Origin: Methylobacter sp.
GTDB lineage: Bacteria > Pseudomonadota > Gammaproteobacteria > Methylococcales > Methylomonadaceae
Assembly: GCF_004322395.1 (NCBI RefSeq)
Contig: NZ_SCTW01000141.1
Coordinates: forward strand, 1 to 35,367
Reading direction: 5' to 3'
Length of the DNA stretch: 35,367 bases
Shown here: piece after piece, positions 1 through 7,790 of the stretch
Layout of the letters: each line of letters opens with the position of its first letter
Numbering within the stretch: the stretch's first letter is position 1
Translations under genes and position numbers: made by a program
Notes under the pieces: model-generated
Database searches by the model: none
What the model saw: the letters and a program-made list of their open reading frames with translations, nothing else
What the model was told of the DNA's origin: nothing

Positions 1-1624
1 AGCCCTTTCCGTCCATGCGTTCATGGTGACCGCCCGCAATTTCAACGACGTTTTGTAAGTGTTTGGGGAATTTAATGGCTTGCAGCATGGAAATAGTAAC
101 GTTGATATGATTGTTGATAATTTTACGTTCCTCTGCGGTCAACGTGCCTCGGAATATGCTTAAATTGTAGACTTCTTCATCACTTAATAAGGGGGTATCG
201 ACATCGTTTAACGACCACGTAAGATGTTTTAAGGACTGAATACGGGCAATATCTTCGTCCGACATTATCTCTCCGCCGGTATTGCAGCAACGGATAAAAG
301 CCAAATCATCGTTTAATTGTCTAATGCTGGCCTGAAAAGTTTGTTCCAGTTGTCGCGATTGCTTCTCGGCAACTGCTCCCTGCGTTGCTCTACCTCCTGC
401 ATCCATGCAGTCGTCGGCAATTGCTCCTGCGTCGTCTAAAGCGCCTACTGTTGGTGCTCTCAGCAATTGCTCCCTGCATTGCTCTACCTCGGCAACCGCT
501 CCTTGCGTTGCTCTCGATTGCTGTTCCAGACGCAATTCTACCTCCCCCGTCCTTGGGGTCGTACCTCCTGCATCCATGCAATCGTCGGCAACTGCCCCAT
601 CCAGGTAAATCGCAGACGAGGTCTTGCTCTTTTGTTGGTCAGCAAGCTGCCGTCTGAGATATGCAATTTCTTGATCGCGTTTTAGTATTTCAAAACGCGT
701 TTCCACCAAATGAATGCGGTCGAAAATAGCTTCCAGCTTGGTTGCTTTGTCAATGACATATTCGGGAGTAATGATTTTGCCGCAATCATGCAACCAACTG
801 GCGATGGAAAGCTCGTAACGATCAGCGTCATTAAGTCTGAAATTCTGCAAATATCCATGATCAGTATCATGTGCCGCCTCCGTCAACATTGAGACCAATT
901 CCGGGACACGACGACAATGTCCGCCGGTATACGGCGATTTTTCATCAACCGCAGTCGCTATTAATTTGACCAGCGACTCAAACATATTTTCCAGTTCGAT
1001 AATGAGCTGTTGTTTTGTTAGAACAGTTGCTGCTTGCGAAGCCAATGCCTCAGCAAAACGTTGTGAGACTGCATCGAACTCGATAATTTTTTGGGTTTCG
1101 GGGTCAATTGCGTTAATTAGTTGCAGAATGCCGATGATTTCACCTTGGTGATTAGTCAAGGGAATGGAAAGAAAAGATTTTGAGCGGTAATTATTTTTCT
1201 TGTCGAATGCCTTAGTACCGGAAAAGTCGAAATGAACCGCATCATAAGCATCATCAATATTGATGGTTTTGTTGTTGTGGTAGGAATAACAGACGACATT
1301 TTTAAGGTTAGGTTCGCCATTTTCATCGTATAAAGGGATATTCGGAATGTTGATGACGTTGCCCCCGCCTCCCAAGGAAATACCCAGGCTATCGGAATGA
1401 ATGATTTCTATCTTAATAGTGTTGTCCACAACTTGGTATATTGTTCCTCCATCGGAGTTAGTAATGGATTTTGCTCCGATCAGGATTTTTTCCAATAATT
1501 TCGTCGTATCCTTTTCGGCGGAGAGCGCAATACCGATCTCGGTCAACTTTTCAACTTGGCAGATGATTTTTTGTAACTCGGAGGAAAGTTCTTTGCCTGT
1601 GGTAGTGATCTTTTGCGTGGTCAT
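1..1624 (-). CDS. GAF and HD-GYP cyclic-di-GMP phosphodiesterase, C-terminus off window
   Basis: Reading back from an ATG at 1624 gives 541 uninterrupted codons that run off the left edge, so the C-terminus is missing. Residues about 20-200 look like a GAF sensor domain. HD-GYP signatures follow: DEKSPYTGGHCRRV, then the metal-binding WLHDCGK near residue 280, and HHERMDGKG at the window edge. HD-GYP proteins hydrolyse c-di-GMP in the cytoplasm. The GYP proline and the end are not visible. A linker separates the HD part from the GYP part, and about residues 342-419 of it are built from DNA repeats (ADDCMDAGG occurs twice). No good Shine-Dalgarno precedes the ATG, so the start is less certain than the family. 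The gene appears monocistronic here. Confidence 0.88.
   Translation of the reverse strand, partial: MTTQKITTTGKELSSELQKIICQVEKLTEIGIALSAEKDTTKLLEKILIGAKSITNSDGGTIYQVVDNTIKIEIIHSDSLGISLGGGGNVINIPNIPLYDENGEPNLKNVVCYSYHNNKTINIDDAYDAVHFDFSGTKAFDKKNNYRSKSFLSIPLTNHQGEIIGILQLINAIDPETQKIIEFDAVSQRFAEALASQAATVLTKQQLIIELENMFESLVKLIATAVDEKSPYTGGHCRRVPELVSMLTEAAHDTDHGYLQNFRLNDADRYELSIASWLHDCGKIITPEYVIDKATKLEAIFDRIHLVETRFEILKRDQEIAYLRRQLADQQKSKTSSAIYLDGAVADDCMDAGGTTPRTGEVELRLEQQSRATQGAVAEVEQCREQLLRAPTVGALDDAGAIADDCMDAGGRATQGAVAEKQSRQLEQTFQASIRQLNDDLAFIRCCNTGGEIMSDEDIARIQSLKHLTWSLNDVDTPLLSDEEVYNLSIFRGTLTAEERKIINNHINVTISMLQAIKFPKHLQNVVEIAGGHHERMDGKG
368..597 (-). repeat. Cluster of short direct repeats inside the HD-GYP gene
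   Basis: On the plus strand, 391-424 and 562-595 are near-identical copies (TACCTCCTGCATCCATGCA, then TCGTCGGCAA), differing at about two positions. A second unit of about 29 bases, starting GGCAACTGCTCCCTGCG, recurs at 368-396, 462-490 and 491-519 with few changes. Small hairpins are present, for example CCCC and GGGG arms around 543-558. The reading frame stays open through all copies, adding roughly 75 residues between the HD and GYP halves. Confidence 0.85.
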
Positions 1625-1749
1625 ATACTAAGTTTTTCAATATTGAAAATAGTCTTGAACTATAATCCAAGTGAGTTGACGACGCAAAAAATAGATTGCC
1701 GTTTATTCGCTATTCATCAAGTCTATTTAATATATCCGGACATTATTTT

Positions 1750-2673
1750 TTAGCTCATTAAAGCTTTAACGTGAATAGCGACACAAGCAGCTAATGCCTT
1801 GAGATTATAACCACCTTCCAACGCTGAAATAATCCGGCCTTTGCAGTAACTGTCAGCGATGGTCATTAATTCTTGAGTTACCCATTTATAATCATCTTCA
1901 ACCAGCATGATAGAAGCTAAAGGATCATCTTTATGGGCATCAAAGCCAGCTGAAATCAGTACTAAATCAGGCCTGAACTTTTTTAGTGCCGGCAAAATGA
2001 TGCTGCTGTATTTTTGCCTGAATTCAACGCCTGAGTCACCCGAAGCCAACGGTACATTGATAATATTGCCGACGCCGGTTTCTTCAGGATGACCTGTGCC
2101 GGGGTAATGCGGCATCTCATGGCTGGATATGTAGAGTATATTGGGCTGGTTGTAAAAAGCAGCCTGCGTGCCATTACCGTGGTGGACATCAAAATCGACA
2201 ATGGCGATGCGTTCGAGTTGATAATGTTGACGCGCATAATTGGCTGCAATCGCTATATTATTAAACAGGCAAAAACCCATTGCGATATCAGGCTCAGCAT
2301 GATGACCCGGTGGGCGTACTGCGCAAAAGGCATTGTCGGCTTTGCCGGTCAGGACGTTATCGACGGCGTCGCAAACAGCTCCAACCGCACGAAAAGCAGC
2401 TTTTTTCGACCCAGGCGACAGCACAGTATCGTGATCCAAATAATGCTCGCCTTGTTTCGGTATGGCTTCAATAATGGCGTCAATATGAGATTGGGGATGA
2501 ATCAGCCTAATTTGTTGTTCTGTCCCAAGTGGCGCAGATTGCCGGATTAAACTTGAGAACTCTGGCACTGCCAATGCTTTTTCTATGCTTCTAAGCCGGT
2601 CGGCGCATTCAGGATGCCCGGCACCTGTTTCGTGAAGAAGAAAGTCGGGATGGCTGTAATAAAGTGTTTTCAC
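1750..2673 (-). CDS. Histone deacetylase / acetylpolyamine amidohydrolase family protein
   Basis: This is a zinc hydrolase of the arginase/deacetylase fold, expected to remove acetyl groups from acetyl-lysine or acetylpolyamines in the cytoplasm. Visible signatures are RPPGHHAEPD (catalytic His pair), DFDVHHGNGT (zinc Asp and His), SAGFDAH (second zinc Asp) and the ALEGGYN tail. The open frame begins at 2733, but similarity to the family starts at VKTLYYSHPDFLLHETG. I therefore choose the GTG at 2673, preceded by a purine-rich AGCGAGA, which gives 308 residues. The longer start would overlap the upstream regulator. The regulator gene ends 44 bases upstream on the same strand, suggesting one operon. 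The true substrate cannot be read from sequence. Confidence 0.9.
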   Translation of the reverse strand: MKTLYYSHPDFLLHETGAGHPECADRLRSIEKALAVPEFSSLIRQSAPLGTEQQIRLIHPQSHIDAIIEAIPKQGEHYLDHDTVLSPGSKKAAFRAVGAVCDAVDNVLTGKADNAFCAVRPPGHHAEPDIAMGFCLFNNIAIAANYARQHYQLERIAIVDFDVHHGNGTQAAFYNQPNILYISSHEMPHYPGTGHPEETGVGNIINVPLASGDSGVEFRQKYSSIILPALKKFRPDLVLISAGFDAHKDDPLASIMLVEDDYKWVTQELMTIADSYCKGRIISALEGGYNLKALAACVAIHVKALMS

Positions 2674-2717
2674 AAAGTCTCGCTTTAACCAAGTGGGTAC
2701 GCATTCAGTATCTTTTT

Positions 2718-3590
2718 TTAAACACCACCCCAAATTGAACCGCAGCCTTCATTCGCTTCTATATCTGGCGAATTTGCTTGAGCAGACAGAGGCGCATTTA
2801 ACTTATATCCGAAACCTTTCACAGTCAAAATCCATTGTGGATTATTCGGATTATTTTCAATCTTTTTTCTTAATAAATGCATATATTGATAAAGATCTGA
2901 CTTGGTTACCCGGTTATTTTCAGGCCAGACATGATTAATGATTTCATCGGTCATAAACACGCGATCGACATCCTGCGTCAGCAACTCGAAAAGCTCAAAT
3001 TCTTTACGTGTCAGATTCAGCGATTTTCCATTAAACATGACAGATTTAGAACGTTTATCAATTTGAAAAAAAGGTTCAACCATAAAACAACGGCTATCAC
3101 CATTTCCTGGTGTGTTGTTTGTTAATTGACTATGGCGGGCAACCGCATTTTGCTGCTCAAACATTAGCCGTCTCCGATCATTAGCAATCCGTCTCGCACG
3201 CTTCCGATTTTCTTTAATAAGACGATGGTGATGCTTGAATCTGAAGCGCAAATAATTATCCAGTTGATTAATATCAGAGGACGCATCTAAAACAGCATCA
3301 ACCCAGCAAGTCACTTCTTCTTCCAAAGCGGAAGCGTTATTGCTATGTAAATAACATACTGGAATTTCATGATTATTACTCACTTCACGTATCAATTTAT
3401 TTATCTGATACTGTACCGGATAAGTAGCCAAAATAACTATGTTTGGCTGCATTTTGAAAGTTACATTAATTGATTCCATGTCAACTGTTGCTTCAAAAAG
3501 TTTATAGCCATGTGCATGACAATACCCTTTTAATAAGCCCTGATGAAAGAGGTTGTTACTAATTAGCGCAATCCGAAAATCTGTATTCAT
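2718..3590 (-). CDS. OmpR-type winged-helix regulator with degenerate receiver domain
   Basis: The C-terminal roughly 95 residues form an OmpR/PhoB DNA-binding domain: LTRKEFELFELL, the recognition region around RVTKSDLYQYMHLLRKKIE, and the wing TVKGFGYKL. The N-terminal 120 residues resemble a receiver fold (RIALISNNLFHQGLL, then NIVILATYPVQ) but lack the acidic pocket and the phospho-acceptor Asp. An Arg/Lys-rich helix links the two. The start at 3590 is chosen because AGGA lies just upstream of the ATG; an upstream extension to 3647 has no such site. No histidine kinase is adjacent. The protein probably acts as a phosphorylation-independent transcription factor, perhaps of the deacetylase-like gene behind it. 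Confidence 0.85.
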   Translation of the reverse strand: MNTDFRIALISNNLFHQGLLKGYCHAHGYKLFEATVDMESINVTFKMQPNIVILATYPVQYQINKLIREVSNNHEIPVCYLHSNNASALEEEVTCWVDAVLDASSDINQLDNYLRFRFKHHHRLIKENRKRARRIANDRRRLMFEQQNAVARHSQLTNNTPGNGDSRCFMVEPFFQIDKRSKSVMFNGKSLNLTRKEFELFELLTQDVDRVFMTDEIINHVWPENNRVTKSDLYQYMHLLRKKIENNPNNPQWILTVKGFGYKLNAPLSAQANSPDIEANEGCGSIWGGV

Positions 3591-4054
3591 ATGAGTCCTC
3601 GTAAAATCCGTTAAAGCGAATAGACACAGGGTCTGATGGGACAACAAAGAAAAATGATTTGTCTGTCTTAAAAAAACTAAAAGTTTTAATAAATTAATTA
3701 GTTATAACGAACATTATCACAATTATAGAGTAATGCACAACATTCCTACTTTCGAAGAATCCGGTAAGCAATAAAGCCGGATTATTTCGGCGATTGATAA
3801 GTATTGACACGTATTTTATTTATGAATTTGCTTTGTTAAGTTAAGACACATCAATTTAAACTTAAAAAATACTTTATTTCTTTAATTTGGAATGTAATTG
3901 ATTCTCTACAGATCTTTTCTTAAATATAACGCAAAAATAAACAGTTATAACCAGCTAATTAAGTAATTGAGGATTCGGCTTTAAAAATTGGATGATTTTA
4001 ATTGCGCAACATATTTTTGCCCTACATATTCGATAAACTCATAATAGGTGCCTA
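3591..4054. other. AT-rich divergent intergenic region
   Basis: This region separates the minus-strand regulator from the plus-strand PAS gene and must hold both promoters. It is strongly AT-rich. A small inverted repeat (ATCCGG and CCGGAT arms) spans 3759-3782. I see no convincing RNA gene or open frame. Confidence 0.5.
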
Positions 4055-5041
4055 ATGAGAAAGGAAACTATTAAAAAGAACCCGCTCAGGGTAGAAACTG
4101 GGGGGAAACGTTATCATGTTCTTGCAGAGAAATGTCGCACAGAAGATTCGCTGTATGAACTTCCGGGACACCAGATTGAGCTGGGGATACAGAATGAGGA
4201 GTTACTGCGCGCTGATGCTGCTTTGGCGAAATCCCAGGATCGTTATGCAGAGCTTCATGATTTTGCGCCGGTCGGCTACTTTGTTCTCACGCACGATGGT
4301 CTGATCGACGAAATTAATTCTAGCGCTCTCGAACTGATCGGAGGGGAACGCAAAAAATTATTGCATCATCATTTTTCAGTTTTCGTTGCCGCCGCCGACA
4401 TCGACCATTGGCATCTTTTTTTCTCAGGTGTAATGAAGCATTACCAGCGGCAAAATACTTGGCTAACGCTGAAACGTGGCGACGATACCGAATTTTCAGT
4501 TCAGCTAGACTGCCGGCGTGTAATAAATGGTGATAAGAATCCCGTACTCTATGTTTCCATTACCCAAATTACCGAAGGTCAACTGGCAGAGAGAGTTTTT
4601 CCTGAAGTTGAGGCGCACACCCCGTCCATGGTTCTGGTTAGGGCCGAGATGATGGGGTCATGGGACTGGGATATCTCTACGGGACGTGTCGTCTTTAATG
4701 AACGCTGGGCCAAACTGCGCGGCTATCGGCTGGAAGAAATAGAGCCTCATGTCGATACTTGGGAAAATGGCATTCATCCTAATGACTTTTCTGTTTATCA
4801 TGCTGCTTTAACAGCGCATTTAGAAAATCGTTTACCATTTTTTCAGGTTGAATACCGCATTCGAACCTTATCGGGACCATTGATTTGGGTATTGAATCGC
4901 GGCATCGTAATCAAGCGCGATATCGCGGGAAACCCTTTACGCATGGCGGGTATCGAGATAGACATCACCGAGCGTAGGAGGCGTAATGATGAAGAGTTGC
5001 ACATCGTCGCTTACAATCACCACTCGAATGTCGTAAATTGA
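4055..5041 (+). CDS. PAS-PAS protein lacking an output domain
   Basis: Two PAS domains can be seen. The first lies at about residues 65-175 (FAPVGYFVLTHDGLIDEIN). The second is a PAS_3-type domain at about 200-310 (MGSWDWDISTGRVVFNERW, IHPNDF, ending in the usual GIEIDITERRR). After ITERRRRNDEELHIVA one expects a GGDEF or kinase domain. The protein instead stops 8-9 codons later, and those codons are antisense to the end of the neighbouring PilZ gene. It may be a truncated diguanylate cyclase or sensor kinase, or a stand-alone sensor. The ATG at 4055 has no strong ribosome site. Ligand unknown. Confidence 0.8.
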   Translation: MRKETIKKNPLRVETGGKRYHVLAEKCRTEDSLYELPGHQIELGIQNEELLRADAALAKSQDRYAELHDFAPVGYFVLTHDGLIDEINSSALELIGGERKKLLHHHFSVFVAAADIDHWHLFFSGVMKHYQRQNTWLTLKRGDDTEFSVQLDCRRVINGDKNPVLYVSITQITEGQLAERVFPEVEAHTPSMVLVRAEMMGSWDWDISTGRVVFNERWAKLRGYRLEEIEPHVDTWENGIHPNDFSVYHAALTAHLENRLPFFQVEYRIRTLSGPLIWVLNRGIVIKRDIAGNPLRMAGIEIDITERRRRNDEELHIVAYNHHSNVVN

Positions 5042-5298
5042 ATGGCAACTTCACAACCATTTGCAAATTTATGCGTGCGCACTACCCGGCCTTCACAGCG
5101 AAGACGGATCATATTTCTTCCCTTTTTTTGCATCGAAATAAAGAAGCGAAGCATTAAGTTCGGCTCAATAATCTTATCCGTAGTAAAGCAGACCCCAGTA
5201 GTGCTCAGATTGCGTGTTACGCCGGTACCTGTATCAAGTTCAACAGTACAAAAGGTAGGATACCGTCCGGCTAACCGGTTTTCTTTAATATTGTTCAT
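5017..5298 (-). CDS. PilZ domain protein
   Basis: This is a single-domain PilZ protein of about 93 residues, a c-di-GMP receptor family. The arginines in ENRLAGRYP fit the RxxxR motif and NLSTTGVCF fits the (D/N)xSxxG motif; both contact c-di-GMP in characterised members. I choose the ATG at 5298 because GGAG sits 8 bases upstream; in-frame ATGs at 5310 and 5328 are possible. Its 3' end overlaps the 3' end of the convergent PAS gene by 25 bases. The partner it controls cannot be inferred. Confidence 0.82.
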   Translation of the reverse strand: MNNIKENRLAGRYPTFCTVELDTGTGVTRNLSTTGVCFTTDKIIEPNLMLRFFISMQKKGRNMIRLRCEGRVVRTHKFANGCEVAIQFTTFEW

Positions 5299-5539
5299 TT
5301 CTTGCTCCATTTGATGATTAGGTGGCACGGTAGCGGACTGTCAATATAAGCGAAAGTGGTAAATTTGCTCTACTTGCAGCTTAATCGCGCAAGAACACAA
5401 TCTTTCTATTTTTTGGGAATAATAGACTCTTTTTATTTATAAAACAATCAACTATTTACTATCTAGGATTTGTTAAGGGCTGCACTTCATCGCAGACACC
5501 CGAACAGTCAACGATTAGCTGATTCTTCATAACAAATCG

Positions 5540-5680
5540 CGTCTCGGCCGCTTCTTCCGCGAAGGTGTCCATACTTACTCAGTCTTCAATGCCGTTTAAT
5601 ACGGTGCAGAAGATAATCATGATGCCGGTCAGCATTTTCACTTTCCTGGCGTGGATTGTTTAGCTCGGCAAAGTAAAGGC
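5540..5680 (-). pseudogene. ISAs1-family transposase N-terminal relic
   Basis: Reading the minus strand, LYFAELNNPRQESE (from about 5679) is followed in another frame by LTGIMIIFCTVLNGIED, a stop TGA at 5579-5581 where the family has Trp, then VSMDTFAEEAAE. This matches the N-terminal pattern of ISAs1/H-repeat transposases (F-x-DPR, then A-V-x-x-G-x-x-D-W-x-x-x-x-x-F-A). One frameshift and one nonsense change break it, and no DDE core or terminal inverted repeats are visible. The rest of the roughly 730-base gap between the PilZ gene and prfC is AT-rich and shows nothing else. Confidence 0.55.
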
Positions 5681-6031
5681 GTGGGCCAGGTAATATAAAA
5701 TCTCTTGTTAAAAATTATTTCAACAAATTTTAGTTATTAAGGAATAGATATTGTAAAAAAATAATCTCATTCTGTATTGAAAGAGACTGAAGCTTACTTA
5801 TTTTATATGAATTGGGTAAAATTAATCAGCTGAAGCTACTTTTTGTATTTTGAAAAACCTGATTTACTGTTATTTAAAAATAGCTTTAGGTATATCGGTA
5901 GTAGTGTTATTCCAACAGAATTTTTATATCATCAACAAAGAAAGTCTTTAATCCAAGCATTCGTCCCCATCAACAAATGGGTACTCTTTATTATTATGTA
6001 CCATATGCGTACTTATTTTTTGCATTAAAAC

Positions 6032-7618
6032 ATGTCGATTACTGAAATAAGCTCTGAAACCAAGCGTCGTAGAACTTTTGCCATCATATCTCATCCCGAC
6101 GCGGGAAAGACCACACTGACCGAAAAACTATTGTTGTTCGGAGGCGCAATCCAGCTGGCAGGCTCGGTAAAAGGCCGTAAAGCGGCACGTCATGCGACTT
6201 CCGACTGGATGGAGATGGAAAAGGAACGGGGTATTTCGGTGACCACTTCGGTGATGCAGTTCGAGCATAAAGACAGCATTATCAACCTGCTCGATACCCC
6301 AGGCCATGAAGACTTTTCCGAAGATACTTACCGTACCTTGACAGCGGTCGATTCCGCACTGATGGTGATAGACGTTGCCAAAGGCGTTGAAGAAAGAACC
6401 ATTAACCTGATGGAAGTGTGCCGTCTACGCACTACGCCGATTTTGACCTTCATTAACAAGCTGGACAGGGAAGGGCGGGAACCCATTGAATTGATGGACG
6501 AGGTTGAAAACGTCTTGAAGATCAAGTGTGCCCCGATGACTTGGCCTATCGGCATGGGTAAACGCTTTAAGGGAGTTTATCATCTGTATAAGGATGAAAT
6601 TCATTTGTTCAGTGCCCAGCATGGCGGCAAGATTGCCCAGGCTGAAATCATCAAAGGTTTGGATAATCCAAAGCTGGATGAGCTGCTGGACGATCAGGCC
6701 CAAGAACTCAGGGATGAAATCGATTTGGTTAAAGGCGCCAGCCATGAATTCGATCTTGAAGACTATCTGGCAGGTAACCTGACGCCGGTTTTTTTCGGTT
6801 CAGCTATCAATAATTTCGGGATCATCGAGCTACTTGATGCGTTCGCTGAATATGCGCCATCGCCCAGGCCCAGAGAAGCTGAGCAGCGCAAGGTATTACC
6901 CGATGAGCCGGCGTTTACCGGCTTTGTGTTTAAAGTGCAGGCCAACATGGATCCGTCCCATCGAGACCGGATTGCCTTTTTAAGAGTGTGTTCCGGTAAA
7001 TTCGATAAGGGCATGAAAATCCATCATGTGCGTATAGGTAAAAATGTCCAGGTTGCCAACGCGATCACTTTTCAGGCCGACAGCCGAAAAAGCGTCGAAG
7101 AAGCGTATCCCGGCGACATCATTGGCCTGCATAACCACGGTACTATTCAAGTCGGCGATACCTTTACCCAAGGCGAAACGCTTAAATACGGAGGCATTCC
7201 TTATTTTGCGCCGGAGTTGTTTCGCCGCGTAGTGTTAAAGGATCCGTTAAGAGCCAAAGCCCTGCAAAAAGGACTGGTACAATTAACCGAAGAAGGCGCG
7301 ACTCAGTTATTTAGGCCGTTAAAAAACAACGATCTTATTTTAGGTGCGGTCGGTGTTTTGCAGTTTGACGTCACTGCGTTCAGGCTTAAGAGCGAATACA
7401 ATGTCGAATGCGTTTATGATGCCGTACCCATTTCAGCCGTGCGCTGGGTAAGCTCAGACAAGCCGGCCAAGCTGGAAGAGTTCAAGAACAAAGCCTTTGA
7501 TAATCTGGCCGAAGACGGTGGCGGTTACTTGGTTTATGTCGCCAACAGCCGAGTCAATCTGCAATTGACTGAAGAGCGCTGGCCGGATATAAAATTCAGT
7601 GCGACGCGGGAATTATAG
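6032..7618 (+). CDS. prfC: Peptide chain release factor 3
   Basis: RF3 is the GTPase that recycles RF1 and RF2 from the ribosome after peptide release. The G motifs are clear: HPDAGKTTL (G1, residues 21-29), DTPGHEDF (G3) and NKLDREGRE (G4). The protein is 528 residues, essentially the length of E. coli RF3, and ends in the usual FSATREL-like tail. The ATG at 6032 gives the expected N-terminus ([16 protein letters not shown]). No strong Shine-Dalgarno is visible, and the upstream region is very AT-rich. The gene stands alone, with about 170 bases to the convergent EAL gene. Confidence 0.98.
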   Translation: MSITEISSETKRRRTFAIISHPDAGKTTLTEKLLLFGGAIQLAGSVKGRKAARHATSDWMEMEKERGISVTTSVMQFEHKDSIINLLDTPGHEDFSEDTYRTLTAVDSALMVIDVAKGVEERTINLMEVCRLRTTPILTFINKLDREGREPIELMDEVENVLKIKCAPMTWPIGMGKRFKGVYHLYKDEIHLFSAQHGGKIAQAEIIKGLDNPKLDELLDDQAQELRDEIDLVKGASHEFDLEDYLAGNLTPVFFGSAINNFGIIELLDAFAEYAPSPRPREAEQRKVLPDEPAFTGFVFKVQANMDPSHRDRIAFLRVCSGKFDKGMKIHHVRIGKNVQVANAITFQADSRKSVEEAYPGDIIGLHNHGTIQVGDTFTQGETLKYGGIPYFAPELFRRVVLKDPLRAKALQKGLVQLTEEGATQLFRPLKNNDLILGAVGVLQFDVTAFRLKSEYNVECVYDAVPISAVRWVSSDKPAKLEEFKNKAFDNLAEDGGGYLVYVANSRVNLQLTEERWPDIKFSATREL

Positions 7619-7790
7619 GGTTTTTCATTTCATCAACATGCGGCGGAACGTTTCCATCGCGTAGGTGCTAATTACCCGTATGTTGTGAACTTAAAAATAA
7701 GATGGTGCGATGAATAGTTACAGATTAAATTCACGCGAGAGATTTGTTTGTATTCTTGTGGTAATGTAACTTACTTGATCTGTCGAGAGC

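Noticed and set aside
385-657. Plus-strand frames rich in Leu, Pro and Arg
   Set aside because: They lie antisense to the HD-GYP gene and arise from the short repeats read on the wrong strand.
2089-2550. A 153-codon plus-strand frame
   Set aside because: Antisense to the deacetylase-like gene, whose zinc-site motifs are intact.
5843-6028. A 61-codon plus-strand frame just before prfC
   Set aside because: It is in very AT-rich DNA, has no ribosome site and no recognisable feature; likely chance.
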